Of a DNA stretch of 64,000 nucleotides, positions 56,531-64,000 are shown in pieces. The translations under genes were made by a program, and so were the position numbers. Positions within the stretch are counted from its first letter, which is position 1; every line of letters starts with the position of its first letter. The stretch comes from Thermococcus cleftensis. Its GTDB lineage: Archaea; Methanobacteriota_B; Thermococci; Thermococcales; Thermococcaceae. The notes below the pieces were generated by a model that searched no databases, had not been told where the DNA came from, and was given only the letters and a program-made list of their open reading frames with translations. Location of the stretch: contig NC_018015.1 in assembly GCF_000265525.1 (NCBI RefSeq), forward strand, positions 1,886,314 through 1,950,313. The letters run 5' to 3'.

Positions 56531-57217
56531 ATGCGGAGGCGTGCATTGCTGGCCGTGTTTGTGGCCCTGCTGCTGGTTGGGGCGTACGGAGCGTACGTGG
56601 TCAGCTACCCCAAGTACCCTGAAGTTAAAGGGTGCGTCAACCCCTTCGCCATCACAAAGCCCGTTAGCAGGGTTCAGGAGAACTGGTCCAAAGCGCACAT
56701 GTTCTTCAAGCTCGCAACTACACGGGACTTCTGGAAGCTCGCAAAGCCCTGGGACGTTGACTACTCCCACGTCAAGATTGCCAAGCACACCATCGAGTAC
56801 AACGGGGAGAGGATAACCATGCTCGCCATGGGAATTCCACTGAAGGACAAGAAGCACGTAATAGCAATTTACGAGTTCTCAAAGCCGGTGCAGGGAGTGA
56901 AAGTTACCTCAAAAGAATTCCTAGTACACAATGAGACAATATTTGTGAGGGCCATTGGTGTAAATGGAGATATTAAACCCCTGTCAGACTGCACCCATGA
57001 ATGCTCCAGTGATGCTGACTGTGGTTTTATGTGCATGCAATACTGTTGCAGGAGGAGCTATAATATACCATGCATGATTTCATGTTGTGGGGCCTGTGGA
57101 TTTGCAGGAGATCCAGCACGTGTGTTTGTCTGCGTCCTTACTATCTGCCCATGGTGTTATGAGGGTTGCAACGAATGTGTGGAATATGGCTCTTGGTGTA
57201 TGGATCTTGCACCTTGA
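56531..57217 (+). CDS. exported Cys-rich hypothetical protein
   Basis: About 228 residues. MRRRALLAVFVALLLVGAYG is a signal peptide or anchor; the middle is an ordinary soluble region (KHTIEYNGERITMLAMGIPL). The C-terminal 65 residues hold about 18 cysteines in CxxxC, CxxxCxxxCC and CCxxC patterns (CTHECSSDADCGFMCMQYCC, then CMISCCGACG, CVLTICPWCYEGCNEC). No known family is recognised. The Cys domain is AT-rich and its codons differ from the surroundings. TATA GTTATATAT at 56479-56487; GGGGGGTC precedes ATG 56531 (ATG 56507 also in frame). Confidence 0.75.
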   Translation: MRRRALLAVFVALLLVGAYGAYVVSYPKYPEVKGCVNPFAITKPVSRVQENWSKAHMFFKLATTRDFWKLAKPWDVDYSHVKIAKHTIEYNGERITMLAMGIPLKDKKHVIAIYEFSKPVQGVKVTSKEFLVHNETIFVRAIGVNGDIKPLSDCTHECSSDADCGFMCMQYCCRRSYNIPCMISCCGACGFAGDPARVFVCVLTICPWCYEGCNECVEYGSWCMDLAP

Positions 57218-57229
57218 GGGGGGACCCCC

Positions 57230-57457
57230 ATGAACGACTGGTCCGGCGTGGCACTGCTCTTTATATTTTCATTTTTGGGGTACATAGTGAGTGCCAAAAT
57301 CTTTAAAGACAAAACAAAGGCCAGTACTATTGCCCTTGCAACATACATTCTTGTTGCGTTGATACTGTGGAAGTTTGGCTGGAATGTTAAAATTGTTCCC
57401 ATTGTGGTGGCAGGTATCGCTGTGTTGAGTTTGAATCTCCTTGGCCTAAAACTATGA
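57230..57457 (+). CDS. small membrane protein downstream of Cys-rich protein
   Basis: A 75-residue protein with two or three hydrophobic spans (GVALLFIFSFLGYIVSAKIF, STIALATYILVALILWKFGW, IVPIVVAGIAVLSLNLLG). GAGGGGGGACCCCC just before ATG 57230, which lies 12 nt after the Cys-rich gene's stop, suggests co-translation. No family recognised; a membrane partner for the exported protein is plausible. Confidence 0.65.
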   Translation: MNDWSGVALLFIFSFLGYIVSAKIFKDKTKASTIALATYILVALILWKFGWNVKIVPIVVAGIAVLSLNLLGLKL

Positions 57458-57577
57458 AATATTTGATGATCGTAAGGAACGGCTAAGTGCGACAGTAAAT
57501 GTAGGTCTGCCAAAAACAATACTAGTTCACAATTAGTAGTAGGTAACATTTTTATTCCACCTCACAAACCCACAACC

Positions 57578-57922
57578 ATGAAGGCCGAAATCAAGAACCT
57601 CATAGACCGCGGGACTTACAGGAAGCTCCCGCTCTTTGAAGGAGAACTGCCCGAGGGAAGCTACGCCCAGATAGTTGAAGTCAAGCCGGGGCAGACCGTC
57701 GGAAAGCACTACCACCTCCACCAGTACGAGCTGTTTTACATCATGAGCGGTGAGGCCAAGCTGGGGATAGGTGAAACGGAATACACTGCAAAGCCAGGGG
57801 ACATCTTTCTCGTCAAGCCGAGAACCGTCCACTGGGTTATCAATGAGAGCAACGAACCCTTCAGGCTCTTCGTGGTGAAGCTGAACTACAGGGGCGACGA
57901 CTCGGTGTGGCTGGAGGAGTAA
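57578..57922 (+). CDS. cupin-fold protein
   Basis: A 114-residue single-domain cupin: VEVKPGQTVGKHYHLHQYELFYIMSGEAKL carries the motif 1 His pair and Glu, and PGDIFLVKPRTVHWVINES the motif 2 His. Small cupins are metal-binding enzymes or sugar isomerases, here not assignable. It overlaps nothing; the racemase gene begins 3 nt downstream with GGAGGAGT in its own end. Preceded by ACATTTTTATTCC (TATA). Confidence 0.86.
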   Translation: MKAEIKNLIDRGTYRKLPLFEGELPEGSYAQIVEVKPGQTVGKHYHLHQYELFYIMSGEAKLGIGETEYTAKPGDIFLVKPRTVHWVINESNEPFRLFVVKLNYRGDDSVWLEE

Positions 57923-57924
57923 CG

Positions 57925-58632
57925 ATGGCCGAGAAGGTCATCGGAATCCTCGGGGGCATGGGGCCGCTGGCAACGGCCGAGCTCTTCAGGAGAATAGTCG
58001 AGAAGACCCCTGCAAAGCGCGACCAGGAGCACCCGAGGATAATCATCTACAACAACCCGAAGATACCTGACAGGACGGCATTCATACTGGGGAAGGGGGA
58101 GGACCCGAGGCCCGAGCTCATAGACAGTGCGCGAAAGCTCGAAAGCTGGGGCGCGGACTTCATCATAATGCCCTGCAACACCGCCCATTTCTTCGCCGAG
58201 ACGATTCAGAGGGCGATAAGAATCCCGCTCGTGAGCATGGTGGAGGAGACCGCCGAGAGGATAGCCAGAATGGGTCTCAGGAAGGTCGGTCTCCTCGCGA
58301 CGGACGGCACGATAAAGGGACTAGTTTACCACAGGGCACTTCTCAGGAGGGGCATTCAGGTGGCGGTTCCTAACAGGAAGGACCAGGGGCTCGTTATGAA
58401 GGCGATATACGATGGCGTCAAGGCCGGGAACGTTGAGCTGGGGAGGAAGCTCCTCCTGGACGTGGCCAGAAGGCTCGAGCGCAGGGTCGACGGGATAATA
58501 GCCGGCTGCACGGAGGTCAGCGTTGCCCTGAAGCCCGAAGACCTCAAAGTTCCTCTCATCGATCCGCTCGACGTGATAGCGGAGAGGGTAGTGAAGCTTG
58601 CCCTCGGCCTGGAGGAACTCAGAGCTCGATGA
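57925..58632 (+). CDS. aspartate/glutamate racemase family protein
   Basis: A 235-residue racemase: VIGILGGMGPLATAELFRRI, IIMPCNTAHFFAETI (first catalytic Cys), VGLLATDGTIK, GLVYHRALLRRG and DGIIAGCTEVSVAL (second Cys). Two cysteines and the PLP-independent fold match the Asp/Glu racemases. Start ATG 57925 lies 3 nt after the cupin stop with GGAGGAGTAACG before it. Confidence 0.92.
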   Translation: MAEKVIGILGGMGPLATAELFRRIVEKTPAKRDQEHPRIIIYNNPKIPDRTAFILGKGEDPRPELIDSARKLESWGADFIIMPCNTAHFFAETIQRAIRIPLVSMVEETAERIARMGLRKVGLLATDGTIKGLVYHRALLRRGIQVAVPNRKDQGLVMKAIYDGVKAGNVELGRKLLLDVARRLERRVDGIIAGCTEVSVALKPEDLKVPLIDPLDVIAERVVKLALGLEELRAR

Positions 58633-58825
58633 CCATTCCGGAGTGGGCTTGTGGAAGCGCCCGCGGCAGATCTTCAGAAAGGCTATACCAGCCTCAATCA
58701 GGTGCTCTGACCGGTGTCGAAGAGGATTCTCTTTCCGCCCTTTTTCCACAAGGAAACTCATCCCGTGCTGTGCAAGATAGGCTTTCGTAGCCAGAATAGT
58801 CCTCGAGGAGGACGTGTATTAGCAT
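58633..58825 (-). pseudogene. decayed MBL-fold hydrolase (N-terminal remnant)
   Basis: On the minus strand ATG 58825 opens MLIHVLLEDYSGYES; a frameshift then gives YLAQHGMSFLVEKG and a second gives ILFDTGQST followed by a stop. This is the start of the archaeal metallo-beta-lactamase-fold hydrolases related to dihydropterin-type synthases (LVEDYSGYES...YLAQHGMSFLVEKGGKRILFDTGQS). Two frameshifts and loss of the HxHxDH region show a dead gene with a large deletion. It fills the gap between the racemase and the GTPase gene. Confidence 0.6.
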
Positions 58826-58917
58826 GGGTTTTACCGGGGGAATTGGGAAAAGGGGGAGTTATAGTTTTCGGCCGAAACCCCTTAAAACCCTCCCGCGAAG
58901 TTAGCCCGGTGGTGAGT

Positions 58918-60111
58918 ATGGAGATAGGTGTCGTTGGAAAGCCAAACGTTGGAAAGTCGACCTTTTTCTCAGCGGCTACTCTCGTTGACGTTCAGATAGC
59001 CAATTATCCCTTCACTACCATCGATGCGAACGTTGGTGTAACGTACGCGATAGCGGAGCACCCCTGCAGGGAGCTCGGCTGCCAGCCAAACCCCCAGAAC
59101 TACGAGTATAAAGATGGCCTCGCGCTCATTCCGATAAAGATGATAGACGTGGCCGGCCTCGTTCCGGGGGCGCACGAGGGCCGTGGCTTGGGCAACAAGT
59201 TCCTCGACGACCTGAGGATGGCCTCCGCCCTAATCCACGTCGTTGACGCCACCGGCAAGACCGACGCCGAGGGCCAGCCCACGGAGCACCACGACCCGGT
59301 CGAGGACATAGAGTTCCTTGAGAGGGAGATAGATTACTGGATATACGGCATCCTCAGGAAGAACTGGGAGAAGTTCGCCAAGAGGATAAAGCTCCAGCAC
59401 CTCAAGCTCGCCCAGGCAATAGCGGACCAGCTGACGGGAATTGGAGTTACGGAGGAGGACGCCTTCGAGGCCATCCACAAGCTCGGCCTCGACAACGACC
59501 CGACCAAGTGGAGCGATGAGGATTTGATGGCCTTCGTCCGGGAGCTGAGGAAGGTAAACAAGCCGATAATCATAGCCGCCAACAAGGCCGACGCGGCCGC
59601 CGATGCCCAGATAGAGCGCCTGATAAGGAAGGGCAGGAGCAGGGGGTACATAGTCGTGCCGACCAGCGCCGCGGCGGAGCTCACGCTGAGGAGAGCTGCA
59701 AAGGCCGGCTTCATAGACTACGTCCCCGGTTCGAGCGACTTCAAAATCCTCAGGCCAATGAGCCCCAAGCAGGAGAGGGCCCTTCAGCTGATAAAGGAGA
59801 AGGTTCTCGACCGCTTCGGCTCCACCGGCGTGCAGGAGGTCATAAACAGGGCAGTCTTTGAGCTTCTCAACCTCGTTCCTGTTTACCCGGTCGAGGACGA
59901 GCACAAGCTCACCGACGGGTTCGGCAACGTCCTGCCGCACGTCCATTTGCTGCCGAAAGGTTCAACGCCGCGCGACCTGGCCTACAAGGTGCACACCGAC
60001 CTCGGGAAGACGTTCCTTTACGCGGTGAACGCGAGAACCCACAGGCGCGTTGGGGAGGACTACGAGCTGGAGTTCAACGACATCATCAAGATAGTAGCTA
60101 CTGCCCGCTGA
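58918..60111 (+). CDS. redox-regulated GTPase YchF/OBG family
   Basis: A 397-residue GTPase: G1 VVGKPNVGKSTFFSAATL, G2 region FTTIDANVGVTYA, G3 VDVAGLVPGAHEGRGLGNKFL, G4 IIAANKADA and a C-terminal TGS-type domain ending LPHVHLLPKGSTPRDLAYKVHTDLGK. This archaeal branch (YchF-like or DRG-like) acts on ribosomes or ATP/GTP signalling; which is not resolved. ATG 58918 follows GGTGGTGAGT. Its upstream extension frame crosses the pseudogene. Confidence 0.9.
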   Translation: MEIGVVGKPNVGKSTFFSAATLVDVQIANYPFTTIDANVGVTYAIAEHPCRELGCQPNPQNYEYKDGLALIPIKMIDVAGLVPGAHEGRGLGNKFLDDLRMASALIHVVDATGKTDAEGQPTEHHDPVEDIEFLEREIDYWIYGILRKNWEKFAKRIKLQHLKLAQAIADQLTGIGVTEEDAFEAIHKLGLDNDPTKWSDEDLMAFVRELRKVNKPIIIAANKADAAADAQIERLIRKGRSRGYIVVPTSAAAELTLRRAAKAGFIDYVPGSSDFKILRPMSPKQERALQLIKEKVLDRFGSTGVQEVINRAVFELLNLVPVYPVEDEHKLTDGFGNVLPHVHLLPKGSTPRDLAYKVHTDLGKTFLYAVNARTHRRVGEDYELEFNDIIKIVATAR

Positions 60112-60113
60112 CC

Positions 60114-60629
60114 TTACATTCTTTCCATTTTCTCGCGGATGAGTTCCTGGTAGAGCCTCGGCTCGACGTCCTCCTCGCCCAGTCCAAGCCCTCGGGCGGT
60201 CTCCCAGATTTTGCGCTTCGCTTCCTCGACGTCATCAGAGATGACCTCTATGTCGAGAAAGGCCCCAAGCCCCTCGACCTCGCTCAGCTCGAAGGTAACG
60301 TCGCCGAGACGGTAGACGAGGCGCCTCTTTTTGACCACGACGTCTTCCTTAAAGCCGAGGCGCTTCAGTATCTCAAGGGTCGTTTCGAAGCTGCTCACCT
60401 CGACCTCAAGCTCGTCGAACTCCTCGTTCCTGCCCGGGTCAGCTATGCGCTTATAGGTCAGAAAAGAACGGTTTAGATTGCCTATCCTCCTCACCCTCAG
60501 GAGCTCGGGAAGGGGGGCGGAAAGGTAAACGTCCTCCTGTATCTCCTCCCTGACGAACGCCGCTCCGATGGATTCTATTGCCCTTCTGGCGGAGCTGAAG
60601 TCAACGCGGAACTTGACCTCTACCTCCAT
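60114..60629 (-). CDS. cyaB: class IV adenylyl cyclase / CYTH-domain protein
   Basis: A 171-residue CYTH protein with the N-terminal EVEVKFR (ExExK), VRRIGNLNRSFLTYKR and DELEVEVSSF, with LDIEVISDD near the end. Archaeal homologues include thermophilic class IV cyclase-like enzymes, but thiamine triphosphatase-like activity cannot be excluded. Last gene of the ubiX-lrp-cyaB run; overlaps the lrp stop by one base. Confidence 0.85.
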   Translation of the reverse strand: MEVEVKFRVDFSSARRAIESIGAAFVREEIQEDVYLSAPLPELLRVRRIGNLNRSFLTYKRIADPGRNEEFDELEVEVSSFETTLEILKRLGFKEDVVVKKRRLVYRLGDVTFELSEVEGLGAFLDIEVISDDVEEAKRKIWETARGLGLGEEDVEPRLYQELIREKMERM

Positions 60630-61111
60630 CAGACGTCCACCAGGAAGCCCACGATGCCGTTGCCCTTGGTGATATCGGTTATCGGCAGAACCTCAACCCG
60701 CTTGAGAGTGGGGAGAACCTTGATGGTCTCATCAACGAAGCGGTTGAGCTTTTCCTGAGATTCCTCACCTATAAGCGCGATAACACCATCTCTGCCACTT
60801 CTCGCAACGGCCAAAACGTTCGGAAGGAGGGACAGGGTCTTCATTATGTGAAGTATGTATCTCTCGAGGAAGTCCTCGATTATGGGCGTCTCGGCCTGTA
60901 TGTACACCACGGCCAGGGCTTTCGGCTGGAGATCCTTTCCAAGGACTATTGTGTACCGGTCAATTATTCCCTTCTCCTGGAGCTTTTTGATCCTGAAGTG
61001 TATCGTGGATTCAGGGCGGTTAAGTCTCTCCGCTATCTCCGAGATGGTGAGTCGGGCATCTTCCTTTAGAATGCGGAGGATTGCCCTGTCAAGGTCATCG
61101 AGCTGGACCAT
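60629..61111 (-). CDS. Lrp/AsnC-family transcriptional regulator
   Basis: A 160-residue Lrp/AsnC protein. The DNA-binding N-terminus is LDDLDRAILRILKEDARLTISEIAERLNRPESTIHFRIKKLQEKGII; the C-terminal RAM region is ALAVVYIQAETPIIEDFLERY and NVLAVARSGRDGVIALIG. Archaeal Lrp proteins repress their own gene and amino-acid genes. ATG 61111 has GGTGGAGGAGTT before it. It lies 1 nt after ubiX. Confidence 0.9.
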   Translation of the reverse strand: MVQLDDLDRAILRILKEDARLTISEIAERLNRPESTIHFRIKKLQEKGIIDRYTIVLGKDLQPKALAVVYIQAETPIIEDFLERYILHIMKTLSLLPNVLAVARSGRDGVIALIGEESQEKLNRFVDETIKVLPTLKRVEVLPITDITKGNGIVGFLVDV

Positions 61112-61112
61112 G

Positions 61113-61646
61113 CTAACTCCTCCACCGGGGGTATACGTTGTTCTCGATACCAAGAAGATCTAAGATTTTTCCAATTATAAAGTTTACCATATCGTCCAAA
61201 GTTTTGGGCTTCGTGTAAAATCCTGGGGAAGCTGGCATAATTATCCCGCCAGCTTGAGTAACTTTCATCATGTTTTGGAGATGTATCAAGTTGAGAGGCG
61301 TCTCCCTGATGAGAAGGATAAGCCTTCTCCTCTCCTTGAGGGCAACGTCCGCGACCCTAGCGATGAGGTTGTCCGCATAGCCGTTCGCTATGGCCGACAG
61401 CGTTTTCATTGAGCAGGGAGCTATAACCACCGCGTCGAAGGGGTGAGAACCGGAAGCTATGGGGGCGAAGAGATCGTCCTCTTGATAGTCGGGCTTGAAA
61501 TCGATGCCCGTCTCGTGCTTCAGCACCGCCAGGCCAGTCTTCGATGCGACTGTGACGACCTCGTGGTCCATCTCCCTTAGGATTTCAACGAGCCTTAGAC
61601 CATAGATAGACCCGCTGGCCCCGGTTATTGCCACCACAACTTTCAT
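61113..61646 (-). CDS. ubiX: flavin prenyltransferase UbiX
   Basis: A 177-residue flavoprotein: [21 protein letters not shown] (FMN site), [47 protein letters not shown] and [19 protein letters not shown]. UbiX prenylates FMN for UbiD-type decarboxylases; the UbiD partner is not in the window. First gene of the ubiX-lrp-cyaB run, divergent from dacZ. Confidence 0.95.
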   Translation of the reverse strand: MKVVVAITGASGSIYGLRLVEILREMDHEVVTVASKTGLAVLKHETGIDFKPDYQEDDLFAPIASGSHPFDAVVIAPCSMKTLSAIANGYADNLIARVADVALKERRRLILLIRETPLNLIHLQNMMKVTQAGGIIMPASPGFYTKPKTLDDMVNFIIGKILDLLGIENNVYPRWRS

Positions 61647-61768
61647 TCCTCACACCACCCGAACTACGCCCGGCCAGTTTTAACGTTTTCTGGGCACCAC
61701 GTCACTGACGTTTCCTGCCAGAATGAAAGGTAAGTTTTTATATCGCGTGAAGTACACAATAGTGGCTG

Positions 61769-62578
61769 ATGGGTATGGAACAGAAGATTCCCGATGTGCT
61801 ACTGAGAAGCGCAGTTCATATCGTCAAGGAACTGGGAGGCAAGGCCCTCGTCGTTCTTGAAGAAATAGAGCCTGAGAAGCTCCTTGACGCCAACGTCACG
61901 ATAGTCATAGTCGGCTCCTCCTTCGACGTCGAGGACGAGAGGGTGAAGAGGGTCTCGATACCGCAGAACCTGGATCTAAACAACATTCTAAACCTGATAT
62001 CGGCCTTCCTCATAGAGCACGACATTCTCGGGGAAGGAGACTCCTTCGTCTACGTGACCAGTGGAATCATAGGGATAAAGACCGTCAAGAAGAGCATCTC
62101 GGCGATGAAGGGCTTCTTCGCCCAGAACCAGAACGTTCTTCAGAGGCTCCTTGAAATAGCCATCGAGCTGAGCGTTGAGGGTAGGGAAGGAACCCCCGTC
62201 GGGACGATATTCGTCATCGGAGATACCAGGAGGGTCCTCAGGCACTCACACCAGCTGATTCCCAACCCCTTCAAAGGCCATAAGGTGAACGTCCTCGACA
62301 GGAACAGCAAGGAGATAATAAAGGAGTTCGCCCAGCTCGACGGTGCGTTCCTCGTCAGGGAGGACGGCAGGATAGTGGCAGCCGGGAGGTATCTGGAGAT
62401 AGAGCCGAAGGTCATCGACCTGATGCTCCCGCCTGGACTTGGAAGCAGGCACATCGCGGCGGCCGGAATAACCAAGCTGACAAAGGCAATGGCCATAAGC
62501 CTCTCCGAGAGCGGGACGATAAGGATATTCAAGAACGGTCTCATGCTCCTCGAGTACAACCCGAGAATAAGGTACTGA
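61769..62578 (+). CDS. dacZ: diadenylate cyclase DacZ
   Basis: A 269-residue archaeal diadenylate cyclase. The DisA_N motifs are LDGAFLVREDG (about residue 190) and GLGSRHIAAAGITK (about 222), which bind ATP and Mn. The N-terminal half carries a pyruvate-kinase-like domain. DacZ makes c-di-AMP, an essential signalling nucleotide in euryarchaea that responds to osmotic state. Start ATG 61769 (or 61775) lies about 28 nt after TTTTTATATC. It lies directly upstream of the CRISPR leader. Confidence 0.92.
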   Translation: MGMEQKIPDVLLRSAVHIVKELGGKALVVLEEIEPEKLLDANVTIVIVGSSFDVEDERVKRVSIPQNLDLNNILNLISAFLIEHDILGEGDSFVYVTSGIIGIKTVKKSISAMKGFFAQNQNVLQRLLEIAIELSVEGREGTPVGTIFVIGDTRRVLRHSHQLIPNPFKGHKVNVLDRNSKEIIKEFAQLDGAFLVREDGRIVAAGRYLEIEPKVIDLMLPPGLGSRHIAAAGITKLTKAMAISLSESGTIRIFKNGLMLLEYNPRIRY

Positions 62579-63052
62579 TCGGGTGTCATCACGTTTTTCT
62601 GCCCCATTTTAAGCACTCCGCCTTTAATCACAGTTTTCTGCCGAAACAAAGTTCTCAGCGGCCTTAGGAAACCGATTTTAGCATCTTTCAGACTGTAACT
62701 TTCTGTTGCATTCTAGTCAGCACTTGGTAACGAATTTTCTTCGAAGTTCTGAACAGGGGAAGGACGCTGTCGGGATACACTCCTTCCGTGCACAAACCGG
62801 TTCATTTTTGTCTTCCTGCCCTGCGAGAGAGTTTCCGGCGTTTTGAAACGCTGTGAACTAATGGGAGATCCCGTGAAGGTTTCTGTTCATTGGGAAGAAA
62901 ACGGCCGGGGAGCGGTGTTTTGGTCCAAACGTGTTCACAAGCCCCTTGAATTCAGAACGTTTGAGGCCCCTTTTTCCGGTGGTTTTCAGAAAGGCTTAAA
63001 TATTCGAGACTGCATAGGCTTTTACTGGGCGAACGGGCGGAATTCCCGCCCT
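62579..63052 (+). promoter_or_regulatory. CRISPR leader region
   Basis: About 470 nt without a credible gene. It is AT-rich, contains T-runs and short direct/inverted patches, and near its 3' end holds GGCTTAAATATTC (about 62994-63006), a TATA/BRE-like promoter followed 20-30 nt later by the start of transcription toward the repeats. Its position immediately before the first repeat and its composition mark it as the leader; it implies that repeats at 63053 are the newest end of the array. Confidence 0.75.
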
Positions 63053-64000
63053 GTTGCAATAAGACTCTGGGAGAATTGAAACGCGGGCACTTCATCACCC
63101 GACCGCACCCAATCACCCATGTTGCAATAAGACTCTGGGAGAATTGAAACCACAGGGTATAAAGTCCGTGCTGATGGCGTGAACGTGGTTGCAATAAGAC
63201 TCTGGGAGAATTGAAACGGGGCGGGTGCTTGTATTCTCTATCATCATACGTAGGTGTTGCAATAAGACTCTGGGAGAATTGAAACGAAATACTGAAAAGC
63301 TTTAACTGCCCTGCTTTTCTGCGTTGCAATAAGACTCTGGGAGAATTGAAACGGGTAAGAGGGCTGAGGACAGATATAAGCGGCTGGTCTGAGGTTGCAA
63401 TAAGACTCTGGGAGAATTGAAACCAATAAGGAGAAAGCTAGAGCGTAAGATAGAGGAGAGTTGCAATAAGACTCTGGGAGAATTGAAACAAGTGGGCGTG
63501 GGGTGGAACGTAGGGCGTCCGTGGGCGGTTGCAATAAGACTCTGGGAGAATTGAAACTAGAGTTAGAGAACGGGTCGGCGGAAATCTACGTTGTTGCAAT
63601 AAGACTCTGGGAGAATTGAAACTTCAAGGCGTGTGTTGGCGTGGAGCCGGTCTTCGGCGAGTTGCAATAAGACTCTGGGAGAATTGAAACCATGCATCAG
63701 CAGCCACACCTATCAGATATTTCAGCTGTTGCAATAAGACTCTGGGAGAATTGAAACTGCCCAAAGTGGCTAGATTAGCCGAGGCGGCTAATTGTTGCAA
63801 TAAGACTCTGGGAGAATTGAAACACAAAGGCAACAGGGATATATGGAACATGCACCCCCGTTGCAATAAGACTCTGGGAGAATTGAAACTAGGGTGGGAA
63901 TTGTAATCGACCCGAGTAGGGGGAGAAGTTGCAATAAGACTCTGGGAGAATTGAAACGTGATATGGCGAAGCCTCTTTACTGTTGCAATAAGACTCTGGG
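63053..64000 (+). CRISPR. CRISPR array, 15 repeats (last cut by window), 14 spacers
   Basis: 30-nt repeats that begin GTTGCAATAAG and end GAATTGAAAC start at 63053, 63121, 63188, 63256, 63323, 63394, 63460, 63528, 63593, 63661, 63728, 63794, 63860, 63928 and 63982 (partial). All complete copies look identical. Spacers are 35-41 nt, except the last, 24 nt (63958-63981). The repeat ends in ATTGAAAC, the 8-nt tag left by Cas6-type cleavage in Thermococcales. Transcription runs plus strand from the leader. No cas genes lie in the window, so the array is served by cas loci elsewhere. Confidence 0.97.

Noticed and set aside
58625..58712. Possible box C/D sRNA (CGATGA ... CTGA)
   Set aside because: The C-box differs from RTGATGA, the spacing is too long, D' and C' are missing, and the segment is better explained by the MBL-fold remnant.
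62843..63079. 78-codon plus-strand frame in the CRISPR leader
   Set aside because: It ends inside the first repeat, has no ribosome site and lies within the leader; no similarity is recognised.
62952..63866. Minus-strand frames across the CRISPR array with a repeated FQFSQSLIAT-type peptide
   Set aside because: The peptide is simply the translation of the CRISPR repeat; the frames have no start signals and change frame with spacer length.

Overview
The window reads as the chromosome of a hyperthermophilic euryarchaeon of the order Thermococcales, most likely a Thermococcus. The evidence is a GGM-tailed thermosome subunit, deoxyhypusine synthase, TiaS, a KEOPS-type Bud32 kinase, archaeal Trm5/Trm10/Trm4 tRNA methyltransferases, an intein in RtcB, a DacZ-type diadenylate cyclase, BRE/TATA promoters with many leaderless starts, and ribosome-binding sites of the GGTGA type about 5 nt before the start. 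Coding density is very high, and neighbouring genes often overlap by 4 nt (ATGA or GTGA).

Layout. 1-6300: 3' part of panB (minus), a VapBC toxin-antitoxin pair, then an RNA-processing block (archease, tRNA m5C methyltransferase, a small RNA-binding-like protein, intein-containing RtcB ligase). 6300-15500: an ABC exporter operon with a large NEW3-like surface protein, moaC, a frameshifted membrane-protein gene, a MutS-like ATPase, an AAA ATPase and bud32. 15500-26800: thermosome, two tandem HtpX proteases, an amidohydrolase, a HepT/MntA toxin-antitoxin pair, a radical-SAM/flavoprotein/isochorismatase run, an atypical SDR, deoxyhypusine synthase, and a second AAA ATPase copy broken by an in-frame TAG. 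26800-36900: tiaS, a GNAT, an HTH regulator, an HD phosphohydrolase, two divergent adenylate-forming-like proteins with a DUF835-type membrane protein, a three-hairpin H/ACA guide RNA, moeA and moaB. 36900-46000: an almost complete cobinamide-salvage/cobalamin nucleotide-loop cluster (cbiZ, cobT, cobQ, cobY, cobS, cobZ, cbiB, cobD) interleaved with a GH114-like lipoprotein, a zinc ribbon and a uracil-DNA-glycosylase-like protein. 46000-62600: a methyltransferase, a structured ncRNA, valS, trm10, tRNA-Glu, trm5, another AAA ATPase, tldD/tldE, an exported Cys-rich protein, a racemase, an MBL-fold pseudogene, a YchF/DRG-like GTPase, cyaB, an Lrp regulator, ubiX and dacZ. 62600-64000: an AT-rich CRISPR leader and an array of 15 repeats that runs off the window.

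How it fits together. Much of the window serves tRNA and rRNA maturation: RtcB with archease, Trm4, Bud32, TiaS, Trm10, Trm5, ValS, a probable RlmN-like enzyme and the H/ACA RNA. One H/ACA hairpin is complementary to the conserved loop of 23S helix 69. The second theme is corrinoid salvage into adenosylcobalamin; the third is molybdopterin synthesis (moaC, moaB, moeA). The most unusual items are two paralogous AAA ATPase genes that share a promoter-proximal dyad (one carries TAG just after Walker A), a third ATPase with a palindrome touching its start codon, the intact ncRNA at 46785-46879, the exported Cys-rich protein, the frameshift at an A7 run near moaC, and a CRISPR spacer of only 24 nt. 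No cas genes lie in the window.
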